Shown here in pieces: positions 60,600 to 64,000 of a stretch of 64,000 nucleotides of DNA. Within the stretch, counting starts at the first letter, position 1, and each line of letters opens with the position of its first letter. The notes under the pieces are model-generated. The model saw nothing but the letters and a program-made list of their open reading frames with translations. It had not been told where the DNA came from and searched no databases. The position numbers and the translations under genes are program-made. This DNA comes from CAYVIB01 sp964451365 (lineage in GTDB: Bacteria; Pseudomonadota; Gammaproteobacteria; Pseudomonadales; Cellvibrionaceae): contig CAYVIB010000022.1 in NCBI GenBank assembly GCA_964451365.1, positions 1 through 64,000 of the forward strand, written 5' to 3'.

Positions 60600-61898
60600 A
60601 TGAATATTCGAGTCGTTGCAGTAAAAATTCTCACCCCGGTCGTCGCTGGAGAAGCTTCGGTCAACGCTTTACTCGATCAACACCTGAAAAAACTTTCCGC
60701 CGCCGACCAGGCCACCGTGCGCGAATTGTGCCTGGGCAGCCTGCGTTTTTATCACCAATTGGAAAGCATCTCCCAACAGCTTCTTAGCAAACCATTGCGA
60801 AACAAAGATTTGGACGTAATGGTATTAATCGTTCTGGGACTTTACCAGATCAAGCATATGCGCGTGCCGGATCACGCGGCGATTTCGGAAACCGTTGATG
60901 CGGCGCGCGAACTGAATAAAGTCTGGGCGACAAAATTGATCAATGCCGTATTGAGAAATTTTCTCCGGCAACGTTCCGAACTCGAATCAAAACTGGAAGA
61001 CGACGATCGCTACCGCTATTCGCATCCGGCCTGGTTAGTTGACAAATTACAAACCGCCTGGCCAAACGACTGGCGGGAGATACTGCAAGCCAACAATCTG
61101 AAACCGCCGTTGACACTGCGCGTGAACACGACCAAAACATTGGTTTCCGCTTACTGCCAATCACTGGATCACCACGGATTCAAATACCGGCGGCTACGCT
61201 TTTCAGACGAAGGGCTGCAACTGGAAACGCCTTCCGATGTTCCGTCACTCCCCGGATACGGCAAGGGACTGTTCAGCGTTCAGGATGAAGCCGCGCAATT
61301 GTCCGCGCACCTGCTTTCACTGGCGCCGCGCGAGCGCATTCTGGACGCCTGCTGCGCCCCCGGCGGTAAAACCAGCCTGATTCTCGAAGCGCAACCACAG
61401 CTGGCGGAACTGGTGGGCGTGGACGTGGACGAGGCACGCATGTCCCGCACGCGTGAAAATCTCGAGCGACTCGGGCACACCGCAACGTTGAAAGTGGTCG
61501 ACGCAAGCGACGTTAGAAGTTGGTGGGACGGCCATCCCTTCGATGGCATTTTATTGGACGCACCCTGTTCCGCCACAGGCGTCATCCGAAGGCACCCCGA
61601 TATAAAACTACTGCGCCGGGTGTCCGATCTTGTTAAGCTTGCGCAGTTGCAGGCCAAACTGTTGCGCGCGCTCTGGCCAACATTAAAACCCGGGGGGGTT
61701 TTGGTTTACGCGACCTGTTCAGTGTTGCCGGAAGAAAACGAAGAAATTATCAAAGCCTTTGTTGCCGAGCAGGCAGGGGCCATTCACGATCCCATCGAGG
61801 CTAATTGGGGAATTTCCCGTCCCTTCGGCCGGCAGCTCTTCCCTCAACCGGACGGTCATGACGGTTTCTACTATGCTCGAATTATCAAGGCACACTGA
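60600..61898 (+). CDS. rsmB: 16S rRNA m5C967 methyltransferase RsmB
   Basis: The 432-residue protein has an N-terminal NusB-like RNA-binding domain (about 1-140) and a SAM-dependent methyltransferase domain. SAM loop DACCAPGGKTSLI, the DAPCSATGVIRRHPD site and the TCSVLPEENE catalytic Cys are present. It methylates C967 of 16S rRNA. It starts 16 bp after fmt. Confidence 0.96.
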   Translation: MNIRVVAVKILTPVVAGEASVNALLDQHLKKLSAADQATVRELCLGSLRFYHQLESISQQLLSKPLRNKDLDVMVLIVLGLYQIKHMRVPDHAAISETVDAARELNKVWATKLINAVLRNFLRQRSELESKLEDDDRYRYSHPAWLVDKLQTAWPNDWREILQANNLKPPLTLRVNTTKTLVSAYCQSLDHHGFKYRRLRFSDEGLQLETPSDVPSLPGYGKGLFSVQDEAAQLSAHLLSLAPRERILDACCAPGGKTSLILEAQPQLAELVGVDVDEARMSRTRENLERLGHTATLKVVDASDVRSWWDGHPFDGILLDAPCSATGVIRRHPDIKLLRRVSDLVKLAQLQAKLLRALWPTLKPGGVLVYATCSVLPEENEEIIKAFVAEQAGAIHDPIEANWGISRPFGRQLFPQPDGHDGFYYARIIKAH

Positions 61899-61945
61899 CG
61901 TTTTCTGAAACAAATAAATCAGGGAAGCGACACTAACCAAACGCT

Positions 61946-63376
61946 ATGAAAATTATTATTCTGGGTGCTGGCCGCGTCGGCGGAACACTTGCGTCAAACC
62001 TTTCCAGCGAAGCCAACGATATTACCGTGGTCGACACCAACGAGGCGAGCCTGCGGGAATTGCGCGACCGCATCGATATCGGCGTGGTGGTTGGTCACGC
62101 ATCCCACCCCAACGTGCTGCGCCAGGCGGGAATTGAGGACGCCGACATGCTGGTGGCGGTTACCGGCGTGGATGAGATAAACATGGTCGCCTGCCAGATC
62201 GCCCACAGCCTGTTTCGCACGCCCACCAAAATCGCCCGTATTCGCGCCCAGGAGTACGCCTCCTACGAAGGTTTGTTCCGCAACGATGCCATTCCCGTCG
62301 ATGTCATCATCAGCCCGGAGCAGTTGGTCTCCGACTATATCTATCGCCTTATCGAAAGACCCGGCGCCCTGCAGGTGCTGGATTTCGCCAGCGGCATGGT
62401 GCAGCTGGTGGCGGTGCGCGCCTACTACGGCGGGCCGCTGGTGGGGCAGGAATTGCGCTTTCTGCGCAAGCACATGCCCAACGTGGATACACGGGTGGCG
62501 GCCATTTACCGCCGCAATCGCCCGATCACGCCCACCGGCACCACTGTTATTGAAGCGGACGACGAGGTATTTTTCCTCGCCGCCAAATCCGATATCCGCG
62601 CGGTAATGAGCGAGCTGCGCCGCCTCGACCGGCCGTACAAGCGCATTATTATCGCCGGCGGCGGCAATATCGGCCTGCGCCTGGCCAAGGCGCTGGAAAA
62701 CAAATACTCGGTCAAGCTGATTGAATTCCACGAGCAACGCTGCCGGCTGCTGACCGAGCAACTCGACAGCGCCATCGTCCTGTACGGCAACTCCTCCGAC
62801 CAGGAATTGTTGCTGGAGGAAAACATTGAAGATACCGATGTTTTCCTGGCGGTAACCAACTCCGACGAAGCCAACATCATGTCTTCCCTGCTGGCCAAGC
62901 GCCTGGGCGCGCGCAAGGTGTTGACGCTGATTGGCAACCCCGCCTATGTCGACCTGGTCCAGGGTGGCGATATCGATATCGCCATCTCCCCGCAACAGAC
63001 CACCATCGGCAGCCTGCTGGCACACGTGCGGCGCGGCGATATCGTCAACGCGCACTCGTTGCGGCGCGGCGCGGCCGAAGCCATCGAAGTGATCGCCCAC
63101 GGCGACGAACGCACCTCCAAGGTGGTGGGTAAAACCATCGAGGATATCGACCTGCCGGAAGGCGCCACCATCGGCGCCATCGTGCGCCAAATTCGCGAGG
63201 AAACAACCTCGGATACCGCCGATAAAAGCGGCAAGGCACCAGCGCGTCACGAGGTCATCATTGCCCACGATGACGTGGTGATCGAATCCGGCGACCACGT
63301 TATCCTGTTTGTGGTGAACAAACGCTACACCCGAGACATCGAGCAACTGTTCCAGGTGGGATTTACGTTTTTTTAA
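61946..63376 (+). CDS. trkA: Trk potassium uptake system peripheral protein TrkA
   Basis: The 476-residue protein has two RCK units, each with an NAD-binding Rossmann fold (ILGAGRVGGTLASNL and IAGGGNIGLRLAKAL) and a C-terminal TrkA-C domain. It gates the TrkH channel in response to nucleotides. It is somewhat longer than usual (about 458) because of an insert near the end (TTSDTADKSGKAPARHE). trkH follows after 15 bp. Confidence 0.96.
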   Translation: MKIIILGAGRVGGTLASNLSSEANDITVVDTNEASLRELRDRIDIGVVVGHASHPNVLRQAGIEDADMLVAVTGVDEINMVACQIAHSLFRTPTKIARIRAQEYASYEGLFRNDAIPVDVIISPEQLVSDYIYRLIERPGALQVLDFASGMVQLVAVRAYYGGPLVGQELRFLRKHMPNVDTRVAAIYRRNRPITPTGTTVIEADDEVFFLAAKSDIRAVMSELRRLDRPYKRIIIAGGGNIGLRLAKALENKYSVKLIEFHEQRCRLLTEQLDSAIVLYGNSSDQELLLEENIEDTDVFLAVTNSDEANIMSSLLAKRLGARKVLTLIGNPAYVDLVQGGDIDIAISPQQTTIGSLLAHVRRGDIVNAHSLRRGAAEAIEVIAHGDERTSKVVGKTIEDIDLPEGATIGAIVRQIREETTSDTADKSGKAPARHEVIIAHDDVVIESGDHVILFVVNKRYTRDIEQLFQVGFTFF

Positions 63377-63391
63377 ACGTTCAACTCAAAA

Positions 63392-64000
63392 ATGCATTAC
63401 GCCATTATTTCAAAAGTTCTTGGTTTACTGCTGATGTTATTCAGCATGACCATGGCGCCCCCCATTTTTGTCTCGCTGTGGTATCAGGACGGGGCGTATA
63501 TCAGTTTTGTCTTCGCGTTTGCCATTACGCTGGTAACCGGCCTTGCCGCCTGGCTCCCCGTTTACAAGGTGAAGCAGGAATTGCGCACCCGCGACGGATT
63601 TTTGATTACCTCCCTGTTTTGGGCGGTACTGGCGCTGTTCGGTTCGCTGCCTTTCCTGCTGGCCGAAGCCACGCAAATGTCGTTTACCGATGCGGTGTTC
63701 GAGTCCCTTTCCGGCCTGACGACCACCGGGGCGACCGTACTGACCGGGCTCGACCTGCTGCCGCGCTCCATTCTGTATTACCGGCAGCAACTCCAGTGGT
63801 TGGGCGGCATCGGTATTATTGTTATCGCGGTGGCGATTCTGCCCATGCTGGGCATCGGTGGTATGCAGCTTTACCGCGCCGAATATCCGGGGCCGGTAAA
63901 AGACAATAAATTAACACCACGCATTACCGAAACCGCCAAGGCGCTTTTTTTGATTTACCTCAGCCTGACCATCGCCTGTTTTCTCGCTTACCGCCTCGCG
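63392..64000 (+). CDS. trkH: Trk potassium uptake protein TrkH, 3' end beyond the window
   Basis: The reading frame is open from the ATG at 63392 to the right edge, giving the first 203 residues. It starts MHYAIISKVLGLLLMLFS and continues through three or more membrane helices to the first selectivity-loop segment (SLSGLTTTGATVLTGLD). WLGGIGIIVIAVAILPMLGIGG follows. These match the TrkH/KtrB family. It is the channel subunit for TrkA, in the same operon. Confidence 0.93.
   Translation, partial: MHYAIISKVLGLLLMLFSMTMAPPIFVSLWYQDGAYISFVFAFAITLVTGLAAWLPVYKVKQELRTRDGFLITSLFWAVLALFGSLPFLLAEATQMSFTDAVFESLSGLTTTGATVLTGLDLLPRSILYYRQQLQWLGGIGIIVIAVAILPMLGIGGMQLYRAEYPGPVKDNKLTPRITETAKALFLIYLSLTIACFLAYRLA

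Noticed and set aside
61994..63346. A 450-codon open frame on the minus strand opposite trkA
   Set aside because: The sequence is a His/Gln/Val-rich antisense product of a GC-rich gene. trkA is complete and certain.

Overview
The window reads as chromosomal DNA of a marine or soil gammaproteobacterium related to Cellvibrionales and Pseudomonadales. As I recall the Pseudomonas aeruginosa chromosome, several blocks keep its gene order: diguanylate cyclase, dsbA, cytochrome c4, engB, polA; the cox block coxB-coxA-ctaG-coxC-DUF2909-SURF1-ctaA-ctaB-SCO; the gamma carbonic anhydrase/prlC block; and aroE-hemF-tsaC-dprA-LysM/def-fmt-rsmB-trkA-trkH. A GH127 arabinofuranosidase and a lipoprotein pectin methylesterase suggest a polysaccharide-degrading lifestyle. 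I saw no rRNA, tRNA, CRISPR array, prophage or intact transposase gene.

Layout. 0.1-9 kb: an exported helical protein and a phosphopantetheinyl transferase, a GGEEF cyclase, a DsbA with a lipobox, cytochrome c4, engB and polA. The engB-polA gap carries a sigmaE/AlgU-type promoter and two minus-strand terminators, in the position of Spot 42 (enterics) and ErsA (Pseudomonas). 9-17 kb: a repeat-rich non-coding stretch, a small exported protein, tamAB and a frameshifted outer-membrane barrel gene. 17-26.6 kb: a histidine kinase with a degenerate ATPase domain, GST and MAPEG genes, GH127 and pectinesterase, and the znuA / zur-znuC-znuB zinc regulon around a perfect Zur box. 26.6-35.4 kb: a complete caa3-type cytochrome c oxidase locus with heme A synthesis and copper assembly genes. 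35.8-41 kb: MATE transporter, unknown protein, yheV, prlC and gamma carbonic anhydrase.

41-51 kb is the most unusual part. A 270-bp foldback element (MITE-like) abuts the promoter of an ECF sigma factor/anti-sigma pair. Then follow a leucine-rich exported protein, a porin, and on the other strand a block of predicted outer-membrane heme proteins: a beta-barrel with an N-terminal CxxCH, two paralogous heme lipoproteins, and a 687-residue lipoprotein in which a cytochrome domain is inserted into one of four secreted (LYxFxxD) repeats. The sigma gene and the 687-residue lipoprotein gene share an ECF-type promoter motif (GCAACTTT-N14-CGTA), which suggests one regulon, perhaps for surface redox chemistry. 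A Cys-rich duplicated exported protein, a thioredoxin-fold protein and an orphan DsbD-alpha-like protein lie next door.

52.6-64 kb: a retropepsin-like protease, then the conserved aroE-to-trkH block; trkH runs off the right edge.
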